A DNA stretch of 64,000 nucleotides from contig CP073215.1 in assembly GCA_020342235.1 (NCBI GenBank), forward strand, positions 1,426,001 through 1,490,000, in the 5' to 3' direction. Source of the DNA: Saccharomycopsis phalli. Its lineage: Eukaryota > Ascomycota > Saccharomycetes > Ascoideales > Saccharomycopsidaceae. Below are positions 1-10,800 of this stretch, one piece after another (within the stretch, counting starts at the first letter, position 1; each line of letters opens with the position of its first letter). A model generated the notes under the pieces. It saw nothing but the letters and a program-made list of their open reading frames with translations, ran no database searches and was not told where the DNA came from. The position numbers and the translations under genes were made by a program.

Positions 1-17
1 ACATTGTCGCCCCAGGA

Positions 18-1934
18 ATGGCCCAGCTAGTTCCCCAGGTAATTCCTCAAGTAATTCCTCAATTCCAGAGCCTTCCCCTCAACATCCCTCGGCCTGTACT
101 AGGCCAAATCCAGGTGCCCCAACAGGTGGCCAGATCGACACATGTTAGCAAATTCCGTAAGAAGCAGAGCAAAATCCCCACTCAGGCCGACTTGGAGTTG
201 CGACTATTAATCAATAATGTTGACCAGATGAGTCTTAAGGAGTTATCCATCAACTTATCGAAGCTAGAGCTCGAGGCAATTCCTCAGAAAAAGGCCAAGT
301 CCAATTCCAAGAATCTGGTCGCTACGAAAATCGATATTACCGAGGTGTTGGACATTAACAAATTCAACTCGATCTTGTCATGTCTTCCAAAGACTAAAAA
401 AACCCAGCTATTTGGATATGCTTGGTTGAAGAAGTCCTGCAAAATCAGTCAGGATTTCAGAGTCCCGAGAGAGAAGATTTATGCCAAATACTCTTCTTCG
501 TGTGCTGAGCACAATGTCGCAGCTGTTAGTGCTGCGTTATTTGGTAAACTACTAAGAGCTATTTTCCCCTTCATCACCGTGTATCGAGGCGGCTTCAGAG
601 GTGGTAACAAGTACCATTACAGAGGCATCCAATTGTTGGAAGACGACTGCCCCGCTTCCCAGGAAAGCTCACCTTTGAGAAGTATCATAGAAGACTCGCT
701 GATTGGCTCGTCTGCACATTCACCATTCTACTCTAGCACACAAATGAGTCCTGCTTCTACCGATTGTACCTCATATGGTGATCAGCAATTTGAGATTGTG
801 CAGCCTGAAGAGTTGGTACCGGCTTCCGTGAGCTATTATGAGGACTCGGGTGTGATGTTTGTGCCGGACTTGTTGCAGGAGTTGGAGAACTTTGGTAGCG
901 GTGAGGCTGGCCAATTTGTGTTAATAATTCCGTCAATTGAACCGTACTTGCCCAGTGATGCAAATACGGAATCAACGACTGGCACATTATTCCAGCTATA
1001 TCAGAGTCACTGTAATGACGTTTTTGAGTCGTTGAGGTACATGAAATTGAAGACACTTCAAAAAGCACTAAATTCATTTGTCGAGTCATTGACTGAACCT
1101 ATAATGAAGCTATTTATCAACAATCAGATAATGGCTTGGGTTCAAAAGTCAGACATTGTGATGTTCCAGATCATCTTGAAGATGCTAGGAAAGCTAACTT
1201 TACAGGAAGTTCCATCACATGTATTGGACCAGCTAAGTCAGGTTGCAAACCTTTATCCTAAGCTTTTGTCAGAGAGTTTGATAAAGCTTCCGCCGCACTG
1301 TTGCGCTATAAAGCTAGCGCCTGCCAAGCGCTTTTGCAGCTTTGTTAGCAAAATTGTGAAAATATCCAAATTGAGAACAGAAGCCAGCTCTTTAATTAGC
1401 TCTCTGAGCAATATTTTGCATGGGGCATGGGTACAGAACGTCCATGTCAATGACATGGTCAATAATTTACAGCCATATGCTGAGAAAAATAAGTTGATCC
1501 TTACAAAACTATTACAAGAACATATTCCTTTGTTATTGCAAAAGCAGGAAGATACATTGTGCTGGTTAAAGTGTCTAAGCAAGCTCTGTTTGCTGGCATC
1601 TGATACTCCTCCTGGTATCTTTCTTTTGCTATTGAATTCGATCTTGGACTCTGCAATAAGTACAATATTTGCAAAGGATGAGTCTTGCTTCAAATCCTGG
1701 TGGAGTATCAAGTATTGGATAAGTGAATGGCTTACATGGTACGGGGAAATTGGTGGATTCTTGACTTACTCTGACCAAATCCCAGCTACAAATTGTGGAT
1801 ACGGCCAGGTAAATGCCATGGTTCCTAAATGCTTTGATGGAAACGGAAGGGGTAACAAAAAGAACACAGTTGATTTATTGGACGGTGATTTTGGTCCGTT
1901 TGATGAAGACGAGTTGCTCTCACTTTTGAATTAG
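18..1934 (+). CDS. RFX1: RFX-family winged-helix transcription factor (5' end may lie off the window)
   Basis: The protein has the RFX DNA-binding domain at about residues 133-206: VPREKIYAKY, then FGKLLRAIFP, then GNKYHYRGI, matching the family pattern VPR..vY..Y, FGKl.R..FP and SKYHYyGi. RFX proteins bind X-box DNA; S. cerevisiae Rfx1/Crt1 represses DNA-damage genes, and Candida RFX genes act in DNA damage and morphogenesis. The remaining ~430 residues are the helical region usual for RFX C-termini, with an acidic tail. The ATG at 18 begins a Pro/Gln-rich stretch, but the frame stays open to the window edge, so more N-terminus may lie upstream. Which of the two Candida RFX paralogues this represents cannot be decided. 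It is convergent with PBA1. Confidence 0.85.
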   Translation: MAQLVPQVIPQVIPQFQSLPLNIPRPVLGQIQVPQQVARSTHVSKFRKKQSKIPTQADLELRLLINNVDQMSLKELSINLSKLELEAIPQKKAKSNSKNLVATKIDITEVLDINKFNSILSCLPKTKKTQLFGYAWLKKSCKISQDFRVPREKIYAKYSSSCAEHNVAAVSAALFGKLLRAIFPFITVYRGGFRGGNKYHYRGIQLLEDDCPASQESSPLRSIIEDSLIGSSAHSPFYSSTQMSPASTDCTSYGDQQFEIVQPEELVPASVSYYEDSGVMFVPDLLQELENFGSGEAGQFVLIIPSIEPYLPSDANTESTTGTLFQLYQSHCNDVFESLRYMKLKTLQKALNSFVESLTEPIMKLFINNQIMAWVQKSDIVMFQIILKMLGKLTLQEVPSHVLDQLSQVANLYPKLLSESLIKLPPHCCAIKLAPAKRFCSFVSKIVKISKLRTEASSLISSLSNILHGAWVQNVHVNDMVNNLQPYAEKNKLILTKLLQEHIPLLLQKQEDTLCWLKCLSKLCLLASDTPPGIFLLLLNSILDSAISTIFAKDESCFKSWWSIKYWISEWLTWYGEIGGFLTYSDQIPATNCGYGQVNAMVPKCFDGNGRGNKKNTVDLLDGDFGPFDEDELLSLLN

Positions 1935-2031
1935 CAAAATTCCTTGCATAGGGGCATACATATGATTATAAAGACCTTTTAATTTATATAACAAAATACG
2001 TGACTGCATTTCAAAATATAATTAGTTTCTT

Positions 2032-2862
2032 TTATATGTACATCCCGAAATTATCACTAGACTTCTTTAATGACTTGATGGTGGCAACAGGTAACTGGAG
2101 ACGCTGCACAAGAGTATTGAGAGCCTCTAGTATTGAGTCCGGGTTAATTCTTTCAAAGTTCACCGCACCTTCGGAGTCCAAGAGTAAACTGAGAGTATCA
2201 ATGTTTCTTAAAGTAGCAGCGGCCATGAATGCAGCAGGTATGCCAGACACAAAGTGTGGAGGCTTTAGGTAATTGATGTCCAAGCCGTCCTCAAAATTCG
2301 ACAATTTACATAGCGTTTCATTGTAATTTAAGCTGCAAGGCGAGAGCAATATTAGCTCCTTGGGAGTGAGGATCTCGAGAATATACTCACTCACACGATT
2401 GTACAACATCGGGTGAGAGTTGGATAAGTTTGGAAGTATGACTACCGTAACAGACCCATTATTAATCGTTGAAATAGTAATATCAAATGGCTGAAATAGC
2501 TCATCTTGAGGAGTGGCAAAATATAGCTGCTCATCCTCCAAATAATCAACATGGTCTTGCGGCTTATGTTGTAACTCTTCATTACTAGATATAGACACAG
2601 ACACATTGGTAACAGGTTCTTCTTTACCCAATAACAGAATATATGACCCCAATGTACTAGGCACAATCACGACAGTCTTACTTTTACTCTGTTCTGGAAT
2701 TTGGCCATTGACACTCAACTGATACTTGACACCAGTCTCTTGGAATTGATCATCCTCAGGAGTTTCTTCCAAGGCATGTCTTGGGGTTTTATCAAATTCA
2801 GACCAAGGTTTAAACTAAAGTCAGTAAATCCACGTTCCTAGTATGTGTCTTTTTTTCGCTCC
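2032..2862 (-). CDS. PBA1: Proteasome assembly chaperone Pba1 (PAC1), spliced, two-codon first exon
   Basis: Pba1 pairs with Add66/Pba2 to help assemble the 20S proteasome alpha ring. The open frame on this strand has no ATG near its start. Its upstream end reads FKPWSEFDKTPRH, just after a TAG at 2815. Upstream, ATG-TTG at 2857-2862 is followed by GTAAGG. Joining 2862-2857 to 2814-2032 removes a 42-nt intron (2815-2856) and gives a protein starting MLFKPWSEF, like the MLFKQW start of S. cerevisiae Pba1 as remembered. The product is 262 aa, close to the family length of about 276. The segment ELILLSPCSLNYNETL fits the PAC1 core. It is divergent from THP3. Confidence 0.78.
2815..2856 (-). other. 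PBA1 intron, 42 nt
   Basis: The intron begins GTAAGG and ends TACTGACTTTAG, with a branch-like ACTGAC only five bases before the AG dinucleotide region. It splits the gene after codon 2. Confidence 0.75.
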
Positions 2863-2991
2863 TTACCAACATTGTATAATATTTGACTGCACAAGCTGAA
2901 GAAAATTAAACTAATTTTTCTATCCTACAAACCGAGGTACACCCCAAACTCAATTATATAGATACACTGTAAGATACTTATTATTATTTAG

Positions 2992-4350
2992 ATGGGACAG
3001 TCATACAATCAAGTTCAGCCAAAGAAATTAAGGTCGAATAATAACGACAATTCAAGCCAGTCACCAAGCATAGCCACACCCATTGCTTCCACAGATGGCG
3101 GTGAGCCATTTCCAAAGTCCCTTACAAACTTCACATTTGATTTATTCAGCAAAATGGAGAAGTTATCAGCAGAGGAAAAGGTGATTTGCCGGGATCAATT
3201 AACCTATTTAGTGGCACAGGCGAAGAGAGAAAATAAGCTATTTGAGAACAACTGGATGAACCAAAGATTACCGGTGTTGGACCCAACAGTTACGTTGGAT
3301 TTAGAAGTGAATCTTAGGGAAACAGCGACACCTGAGGCTAACAAGAGACCTATCAACAAAGTTTATGCTGATACCAGAACGGACTACGATTCCGAAACAC
3401 GGAAGAAAATGAGAAGCCAACGGTTTGAAAAAGAATTGAATAGCCCCGTGAGTGTGAAAATTGTAGATGAAGACACGAGTGAAAATCATAGATTAGTTGG
3501 AACATGTCAGGACTTGGAAAAACGATATTTACGATTAACGTCTGCTCCTGACGCTTCAAGAGTTCGGCCATTACCAGTGCTAAAAAGAGCCCTTGAATTT
3601 ATACTAGAAAAGTACTACAATAATGACCAAGTTAAGTACAACTACATATGCGACCAGTTGAAATCTATACGGCAAGACTTGACTGTGCAATTGATACAAG
3701 ATGACTTTGCAGTCCATGTATATGAAACACATGCAAAGATTGCGATAGAAAATGACGATTTAGGTGAGTATAATCAATGTCAGAGTCGTCTCCGAACATT
3801 ATATCAGCAAAAGGGGATTGAAGGGAAGAATAAATTGGAGTTTTTGAGTTACAAAATCATATACTTCATTCTCACCGAAAACTACTCAGAAATCTGTAAA
3901 TTAAAGTTGAACGAACTATATTCTGAGCCTGATAAGTACAATGAGAAGTCTAATAATGTATTTGTTAGCTTTGCTTTACAGCTTTTTGATTCCTGTTATG
4001 AACAGAATTATATCGAATTTTTCAATGTTGTGGCTCGAATAAAAAAGTGGAACAAAAAAAGTGTCTATCTAGGATCCTTCACGATATTCATAATATTCAT
4101 TAGAAAAGTCGAGCAAAGGTTGCGCATAAAGGCATTATACATCATGTCTAAATCCTACCGACAGCTAAACATAAAATACTTAACGGACAGATTGAAATTC
4201 AGAACTATCCAAGGCTTTCAGTCGTTTCTCACCCAAGTCAAATTGTTAGGTTTTCTAAAGGGCGAGGTATTTGAATTTCACGTAGCAAAATCGGCGATAA
4301 ATAGTTTATATAACTCAGTAAGTAAGGTTGATATAAAGGGCCAGAAATAG
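2992..4350 (+). CDS. THP3: Thp3-like SAC3/GANP domain protein (LENG8 family)
   Basis: This 452-aa protein matches Thp3 (S. cerevisiae, ~470 aa), which works with Csn12 in transcription elongation, mRNA maturation and splicing. The N-terminal ~150 residues are polar and low in complexity. The SAC3/GANP-PCI region follows at about residues 165-430. It includes TCQDLEKRYLRLTSAPDASR and VRPLPVLKRALEFILEKY, the hallmark LEKrYlRLTsaPdp.tVRP.pVL motif that separates this family from SAC3 proper (TCtDMCPe.Er). The C-terminal half is the alpha-helical PCI repeat. The ATG at 2992 is the first in frame. It shares a ~130-bp promoter region with PBA1 and is convergent with YUH1. Confidence 0.88.
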   Translation: MGQSYNQVQPKKLRSNNNDNSSQSPSIATPIASTDGGEPFPKSLTNFTFDLFSKMEKLSAEEKVICRDQLTYLVAQAKRENKLFENNWMNQRLPVLDPTVTLDLEVNLRETATPEANKRPINKVYADTRTDYDSETRKKMRSQRFEKELNSPVSVKIVDEDTSENHRLVGTCQDLEKRYLRLTSAPDASRVRPLPVLKRALEFILEKYYNNDQVKYNYICDQLKSIRQDLTVQLIQDDFAVHVYETHAKIAIENDDLGEYNQCQSRLRTLYQQKGIEGKNKLEFLSYKIIYFILTENYSEICKLKLNELYSEPDKYNEKSNNVFVSFALQLFDSCYEQNYIEFFNVVARIKKWNKKSVYLGSFTIFIIFIRKVEQRLRIKALYIMSKSYRQLNIKYLTDRLKFRTIQGFQSFLTQVKLLGFLKGEVFEFHVAKSAINSLYNSVSKVDIKGQK

Positions 4351-4435
4351 TTTTGGTTGTTCATACTCTTTAGTATAGTACAACTTCAAGCTACAATTAT
4401 ATATACTACATACATAGTGATAGGATCTTTACTAA

Positions 4436-5137
4436 TCAATATACCTTATTAAGTACCATCAAACTAAATAAGAGCTTATTTTTGTCATCGGCCAAATCCA
4501 TTAAATGCTGAACCCTTTCAAATACTGCAGGCTCTGACAAGACATCATCAGATGAACTGGTACCCAACTCAATTGGACCATTTCTTCTACCGTCTAATTC
4601 ATATATGTGCCCGTCTCTTAGTACAAAGCTAATGAAGTGTAATTCTACATCTTCTTCTGCGTCTGGTGCCTGGGTTTGACCAGTTTGTGCTGCTTGTGAA
4701 TACTCACCTTCAAGATTCTCAATGAGTTTGGTTCGTCCCTCGAATGTTTTATCCTTATCAAGTGCATGGACAAATGACTCGAGTTTGGACCCCTGTTCTA
4801 CTTTATCGCCACTCACATTTACAATTGAGTGTAACAAAGCATATAAGCCACAGGCATTCTTCAATGACTGAGGGAACCAGTACACTTTTTCATTAACATC
4901 TGGGATACAATAAGGCTTTCTTGTTGAGTCCACTTGCTTTCTTTCTTTCTCATAATTCTCAGACACGGGGAACAACAATACTAATGCTTTGGCAGGTCTC
5001 TCTACCATTGCGAGTAATACAGGGTCGCTGATAGAGTAGACATCGGCGAATCCAAGAGAAGTGGAAAGACCCAATTTATAAGCTAGCTGGGTGAAGACGT
5101 CCGGATTAGACTCAAGTGGTACAACTGCTCTGACCAT
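4436..5137 (-). CDS. YUH1: Ubiquitin C-terminal hydrolase, UCH-L3 family
   Basis: This is a single-domain peptidase C12 enzyme of 233 aa (S. cerevisiae Yuh1 is 236). It removes small adducts from the C-terminus of ubiquitin, and in yeast from Rub1/Nedd8. The start MVRAVVPLESNPDVF matches the family opening PLEsNPeVf. The oxyanion Gln90 and nucleophile Cys96 lie in PQSLKNACGLYALLH. The general base His167 lies in LHFISFV and Asp182 in YELDGR; the 71- and 15-residue spacings equal those of human UCH-L1. A full active site is therefore present. It is convergent with THP3, and its promoter lies in the 435-bp gap to MRP1. Confidence 0.93.
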   Translation of the reverse strand: MVRAVVPLESNPDVFTQLAYKLGLSTSLGFADVYSISDPVLLAMVERPAKALVLLFPVSENYEKERKQVDSTRKPYCIPDVNEKVYWFPQSLKNACGLYALLHSIVNVSGDKVEQGSKLESFVHALDKDKTFEGRTKLIENLEGEYSQAAQTGQTQAPDAEEDVELHFISFVLRDGHIYELDGRRNGPIELGTSSSDDVLSEPAVFERVQHLMDLADDKNKLLFSLMVLNKVY

Positions 5138-5572
5138 CCTTTAACTGATTAGCGATGAGGAATAAATAAGTCGAGTGACAGCAATGTCGTAGTATAGGGT
5201 AACAACATGGATAGTGCCACAGGCAAAGTACAGTGGTCGAAAATAAATGACCTTTACATAAGTAAAATAGAATAATACAATAAAAAAAATTTACGAATGT
5301 TGACCCATAGCGAAACGATATCCCCATCTTGCGAGGTTAAATCTCCACAAAGATACCATATTATAAAGGGTATTTAACATTAATCTCCTTCCGGCCATTT
5401 GTGCACACTTAAAGATAGAGTATAACTTTCATGGCTTGGTATTCCAGAAGTGAAATACGTAAAGAAACAGTCTGGTGAAAAATTATTCTTATAGTCTTTG
5501 AAAGGTTACCCGTCACTCTACAGGCGGTATAGGTAGATAGATCATTTATTTACATTGCTTAAAATATTTACA
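5138..5572. other. Intergenic: YUH1 promoter and MRP1 3' region
   Basis: These 435 bp are AT-rich with no supported gene. One frame on the minus strand (5112-5327) lacks homology and overlaps the YUH1 start, so it is not called. Confidence 0.7.
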
Positions 5573-6544
5573 TTACTCGTGCACCGAGTAATTCAGAATT
5601 GATCTCTCTGGCAATCTTGCTGCAATTCTGTCCCAATCAATACATTCCCATACTCTGTCTAAGTACTGTGCCTTACCAAATACGCCATAATCGTACAAGT
5701 AAGCCTTTGGGGAAGCATCAATAGACAATATAGGTACAAAGCTTCTTCTATTTCTGGAGTAAAAGACGTCCCGTGCCTCGTCTATAGTTTCAAACAAGGC
5801 GTTGTTTTTAGAATATTTGAAAGTCTCTGGTTCCTCGTCCTTTTTCTGTTCTGCTTCTTGTTGTTCCAATGTCTTTTGATGATAATATTTCAAGTTTGCT
5901 AACCCTTCTGCAGTGGCATTGTTAGGCTGTCCGCAATGGTAGGTGTTGACAACAAACAAATTTTCATATCTAGTTTCCTTTCTTTCTAATTTTTCCACAA
6001 CTACCCAAACAAATCCATCACCTTTGATCGTTTCCGCAGAATTCAAAAGCAAAGTTCTAAACTCAGCGATAGACCCAAAGGAAAGCTCCAACCACGATCT
6101 CAATTTTTCGTTCACTGGCTCGTTTGGAAAGGTCGCTTGAAGGGAGGGTGTTCTGAGTAACTCGCTTGAAGTAGCCTTCTCCGGTAATTCGGCTTTGGAA
6201 TTGTCTTGGATCGGTGCCAAACATTCCAAAGCAAACTTCGTGTTTTGCAAAAGAGATGCATTTTCGTACAAGCCGCGCTTACTTTCTTCGTTGGCAAAAG
6301 TGCTCACAATGTGTTCTAGGGAATGGGACATCGACTGGCTTCCCTCTTGTGTTTTGTTCAAATTGTTCACATAGTGATTGGCCCGAGAAGTCCACGCTTT
6401 ATTAAATCCCTCTTTGGAATAAAGTCCTTTAATACCAGTGGTGGCTGCATCTGACAAACTTTCCAAGACAGGTACTGTGTATATGCTTCTTCTTCCAAGG
6501 AGTACACTGCCTTTTCTGGCACCACTAAATGAAGCTCTAATCAT
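5573..6544 (-). CDS. MRP1: Mitochondrial small ribosomal subunit protein Mrp1 (mS43), Fe/Mn-SOD-like fold
   Basis: The protein starting at the ATG at 6544 is 323 aa (S. cerevisiae Mrp1 is 321). It opens with a basic, Ser/Arg-rich mitochondrial targeting sequence, MIRASFSGARKG to RRSIYTVP. The body carries the superoxide-dismutase-like layout of mS42/mS43: ENASLLQNTKFALECLAP in the N-terminal helical hairpin, the segment LRSWLELSFGS, FVWVVVEKLE, and the C-terminal PILSIDASPKAYLYDYG followed by YLDRVWECIDW. These proteins keep the fold but lost the metal site and are structural in the mitoribosome. The open frame extends 15 codons upstream without an ATG. The paralogue Rsm26 (mS42) is the alternative; length and the N-terminal motifs favour Mrp1. 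Confidence 0.75.
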   Translation of the reverse strand: MIRASFSGARKGSVLLGRRSIYTVPVLESLSDAATTGIKGLYSKEGFNKAWTSRANHYVNNLNKTQEGSQSMSHSLEHIVSTFANEESKRGLYENASLLQNTKFALECLAPIQDNSKAELPEKATSSELLRTPSLQATFPNEPVNEKLRSWLELSFGSIAEFRTLLLNSAETIKGDGFVWVVVEKLERKETRYENLFVVNTYHCGQPNNATAEGLANLKYYHQKTLEQQEAEQKKDEEPETFKYSKNNALFETIDEARDVFYSRNRRSFVPILSIDASPKAYLYDYGVFGKAQYLDRVWECIDWDRIAARLPERSILNYSVHE

Positions 6545-7852
6545 CGGTATTGTGTGGGTCTGTTGTGAAAAAAGCCATGAAAAATTCAAACCTGTATGAT
6601 TTGTACCTTAACATGCATCCCACTATCCCGCTAATATTCAGCGCTGCAATTTATATTATTTAAAGTAATAAGAAGGACTTGTGTGAATGTAAAAAGAAAA
6701 CAGGCTGACGAAAGTAGTTAGTGGCGAAATTTAAAATTAGTATCCGTGGCCAACTTGACAATCACCATACAAAACAGTTGAGTCAGATACTTGCCAATCA
6801 TCGACAAGGCCGCCACTGTACTTGTCGTGAAATGGTTTTGGCATTTATAAAGTTATTTTTGCTATGTTTTGATGCTTCTGTGTCTTATTCTCCTAAAAAG
6901 CAAGATGGTTAATCGAATTTTTTAGCCATTACTAATCATCTTTTCTTTAGAATTTGCAAGCAAATATATTTTAGTCATTTCATCAGTTTGTGTTCTACTT
7001 ACCACACTATCGATGGAAAAATATTGGATCTTTAATTCTAGAGTGATCTCGTTGTAACTACGTGAGTAGACGTATTGAATTTTTGCTGCACACACTAGAA
7101 TTGGTAATGAACTAGAACATGTCTTATTAACTGTATCACAAATATTATCCAACCTACATCTGATTCCTGGTATAACACCACTACTAGTATTTTAATTAAA
7201 ATAAACCGCAAGGAATTTATAATAATTTTGATTTTTGTATTTAGCTATTTATTGTCTCGGAAAACATGACTATTCGACAAGTATATTTTTACACAGGAGT
7301 ATCCTAGAGCAGCATTACTACCAAAGAAAACCCTTTATCAATACTATTGTAATTGTCTGGGGTTAAAACACTTTAATTTGAGCAGTTTTGTTATTGATGC
7401 GTAGTACTAGAAGTGGATGTGTGAGAAGCGTGGTTGTTGAATCTCATAGAATGTTGGAAGCATTGTGTTCCATCACGCTCTGGTAAAAGTGAATGAGTTT
7501 GTGGATATCTTTATGACAGGGAAACACTTTTTCAAGTATGCTTTGGGACCCATTTTTAGAGCCTTGTATTTCATCTATTGAAGAATCAAGGCTCCTCAGG
7601 AGCTCTGCAGGGCATTTATGCATTCCATACAAACGTTGATGGCACGGCTACTATCTTATAAAACATGATTGGCAACAACTGACGCATAAAGATATACAGT
7701 AGCCACTGCAAACTAAAAGGGGCCAAGCAAGGTAACATCTACATTTTCTGGTTGCCTTGTGGCTTCCAGGGCTTGCCCTATATTATATGCATATTTATGC
7801 GTGGCTGTTCTGAACAAGATGAGAATCAGTTTTCATTACATGTTATACAAAA
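6545..7852. other. Intergenic 1.3 kb between MRP1 and VPS34
   Basis: This spacer separates divergent promoters. It contains two short minus-strand frames of uncertain status: one open at 6922-7191 without an ATG start, and one of 59 codons at 7444-7623. No RNA gene was recognised. The region just upstream of VPS34 contains a few stray ATGs but no long frame. Confidence 0.5.
7444..7623 (-). CDS. Small ORF, 59 codons, uncertain
   Basis: From the ATG at 7623 this frame encodes a 59-aa helical, heptad-like peptide (residues include LRSLDSSIDEIQ and LEKVFPCHKDIHKLI), with no signal peptide or membrane segment. Its size and helical pattern resemble DASH/Dam1-complex small subunits such as Dad1, but no diagnostic residues could be matched, so no family is assigned. 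It could be a real small gene, a spliced exon or chance. Confidence 0.22.
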   Translation of the reverse strand: MHKCPAELLRSLDSSIDEIQGSKNGSQSILEKVFPCHKDIHKLIHFYQSVMEHNASNIL

Positions 7853-10800
7853 ATGGATAAGAACACTGCAGTATTTGTGCTATCGGACAGTCTTTATACC
7901 AATTTAAAGTTCCAGATATTGTCCGTAGAGGGCCAGTTTAAAGACTTATACTCACAGTCGTCGCGAATAGCAAATCCGGAGTTGTACTACCAGCAGTCGA
8001 AGATTAAGAATAATTCAGACTTATTCTTAACATCGCAGCTTTTTAACGGAAATGTGCCCTTGAGCTTACCTGTTCAAACAATGTATAGCCCATTTGATAC
8101 GGAGTCTGACCCCTCATATAAAAGGAGCTTTCATCAGTGGATACTGTTACCGATAAGCTACAGCCAATTGCCAATCGACTGCAAGTTGGAATTCATATTA
8201 TATGAATTTGTAAATGATAAGAAACTGGAGTTTGGAAGATGTCTGGTGAAGCTTTTCGATTGCGAGAATGGTACATTGAAAAGGGGACACCAGTTAATAC
8301 CAATAACTCTAAACGAAAACTTTAATATTGTGCATCTGGATACAAGTAATTACACCAAAAAGTGTAATGAATTAGAAGATCTCACTGTGAAGTATGAATC
8401 TTTAAAGTATGATGGCAATTCGGATGATTGGTTGATTGGATTGATTGGCAAGAAAATTGAGCAAATGAAAAAACAGCTAGTGAAGACAAACTTCAATAGG
8501 TTTAACTTATTCATCCAGTTTGTTAATTTTGATGTGCCTGTTGTCTACAATGAATTTACGTATCAAAAGAATGACGGCACGTCACTGCCAAAGGCCAGCT
8601 ATTCTCTTAGTAATACCAATGAGCAAACTAATGACAATGCAACAAAATTGATACAGGATCTTGTAACAATTGACTCGCTAAACAACAATGCCAATTTTAA
8701 TACTTTTAAGGTGAACGACCCTGAGCAATACAATAATCAGCCAATAGAGCAGAAATATCACCAGTTGGAAAGATCTTCCCTTAACAATTCAAACTACAAA
8801 AACTTGACTGATAAGAATTTGAAGCCTAATTTGAAGTTGAAAAAGCAGTTAAACAAAATTCTAAGTCGTTCATCCATATACAAACTATCAAATAATGAAC
8901 GAAACTTGATATATAAGTTCCGATATTATTTGATCAATAACTTTCAGCTAAACAGTTCATTGAATTCCAATTCTCTAAATTTCTTATTAAAATCAATTAA
9001 CTACGAAAACTCGAGCGAAATTCAGGAAATTCAAGATATCTTAAACACCATCATAAAGGGCAGGTTGAAGATATCGTTATCTAATAATTTGGAATTACTA
9101 GGGCCTAGCTTTAAGAATAATACTTTGGTACGAAACTTTGCCGTCAATAATTTGTGCTACTTTGAAGATAATGAGTTAGCATTGTACCTATTACAATTGG
9201 CCCAGGCTTTGAAGTTTGACAATTACATATTTTCGGAAGAAGGTAACTCCGTTAGTATAACAGAAGATATTAATTCAAAGGAAGAATTGACGGCCTTATT
9301 CAAGAATTTAAGGTACGATAAAGTGTCAGAAGCGGTAATCGATATCGAAGGCAATTTGTTTGATTACAGTTTGGACGACTCCCTTTCACCATTAGCCAAT
9401 TTCCTAATTTTCAAATCTATTCATAATAGATCACTTGGCAATTTCTTCTACTGGTATATTAAGATTGAGTCCAAGGATCCAGAAAATGATTTTAAAAGTC
9501 AGTTGGTATTCCGAAAGATATTTAAAGTATTTATTAAGCAATTAAAAGACTTGGCAGCTCATAAAAATCAACAGACCTTGGATTCTAGATTGCTTTCTAG
9601 AAATAATTCTGTTGAGAGTATGGACGACGAACCACCTAGATCATTAATAGTGAGCGAGGCAAGCATTGATGCGAAAATTCAATTTACAGGAAATGAATTT
9701 GAACTTTCGGAGTTAAAAGAGCAGATCAATTTTGTCAAAAGAATATCCAATTTAGCCAGTACCATTAAGGCATTAAAAAAGTCTACGCCAGACAAGCAAG
9801 AATATTTAAAGAGCTATTTGGAGAAGAATGAAAATAATTATCCTTACTTTGACTCTAAAAATACTGTTCCACTTGCCTTGCCAATAAACCCTGATATCAA
9901 GATACTACATATAATTCCTGAACAATGCGCAGTGTTCAAGTCTTCCTTATCACCATTGAAATTAAGCTTCAGAACAGAAGATAGTCAAATTTATTCTTTC
10001 ATGTACAAGGAAGGAGACGATTTAAGACAGGATCAATTGATCATTCAAATTATTAAGTTGATTGAAAAACTTCTCAGTGCCGAAAACTTGGATTTGAAGT
10101 TGAATCCTTATAAGATTCTAGCCACTGATTTAACCGAAGGGATGATTGAGTTTGTTCCAAATCTAACTTTGGATAAAATACTAACCAAACATACGAGTAT
10201 CTTGAATTTTTTTCGTTCAGAAAATCCCTATGGTGACGAAGCCATTATTGAGGAGACAAGACCCATAGCAGACATGGGTGATATTTATGGTAATGGGGAT
10301 GATGTGCTAGAGCAGAATATTTCAGAGGCAATAAATGGAAGCTATAATGCTAGCGTTAAAGGGGTACATCCTAGTATCATGGACAACTTTGTCAAATCAT
10401 GTGCGGGCTACTGTGTTATCACTTACTTGCTTGGAATTGGTGATCGTCACTTAGATAACTTGTTAATTGCGAATGATGGGAAGTTCTTCCATGTCGACTT
10501 TGGTTACATTCTTGGCAGAGACCCCAAGCCGTTTCCCCCATTGATGAAGCTTCCAATTGAGATTGTTGAAGGCTTTGGCGGCTTGAATTCCAGTTACTTT
10601 AATGAGTTTAAAAACTATTGTTATATTTGCTTTCTCACGTTGCGAAAAAACTCTAATCTTATCTTAAACTTGTTGGAGTTGATGACCAATTCGAATATCC
10701 CTGATTTGAAAGTTGACACCAAGAATGCGATTTTAAAAGTGCAGGAAAAATTGATGTTGGAATTGAATGACGAAGAGGCTATTGTTTATTTCCAAAACTT

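Noticed and set aside
1253-1711. 152-codon minus-strand frame inside the RFX gene
   Set aside because: Antisense shadow; no protein features and the plus strand is the conserved gene.
7444-7632. Assignment of the 59-codon frame to DASH subunit Dad1
   Set aside because: Only the heptad pattern and an FYxxxM-like end resemble Dad1; the LNxSL core is missing, so it is left as an uncertain small ORF.
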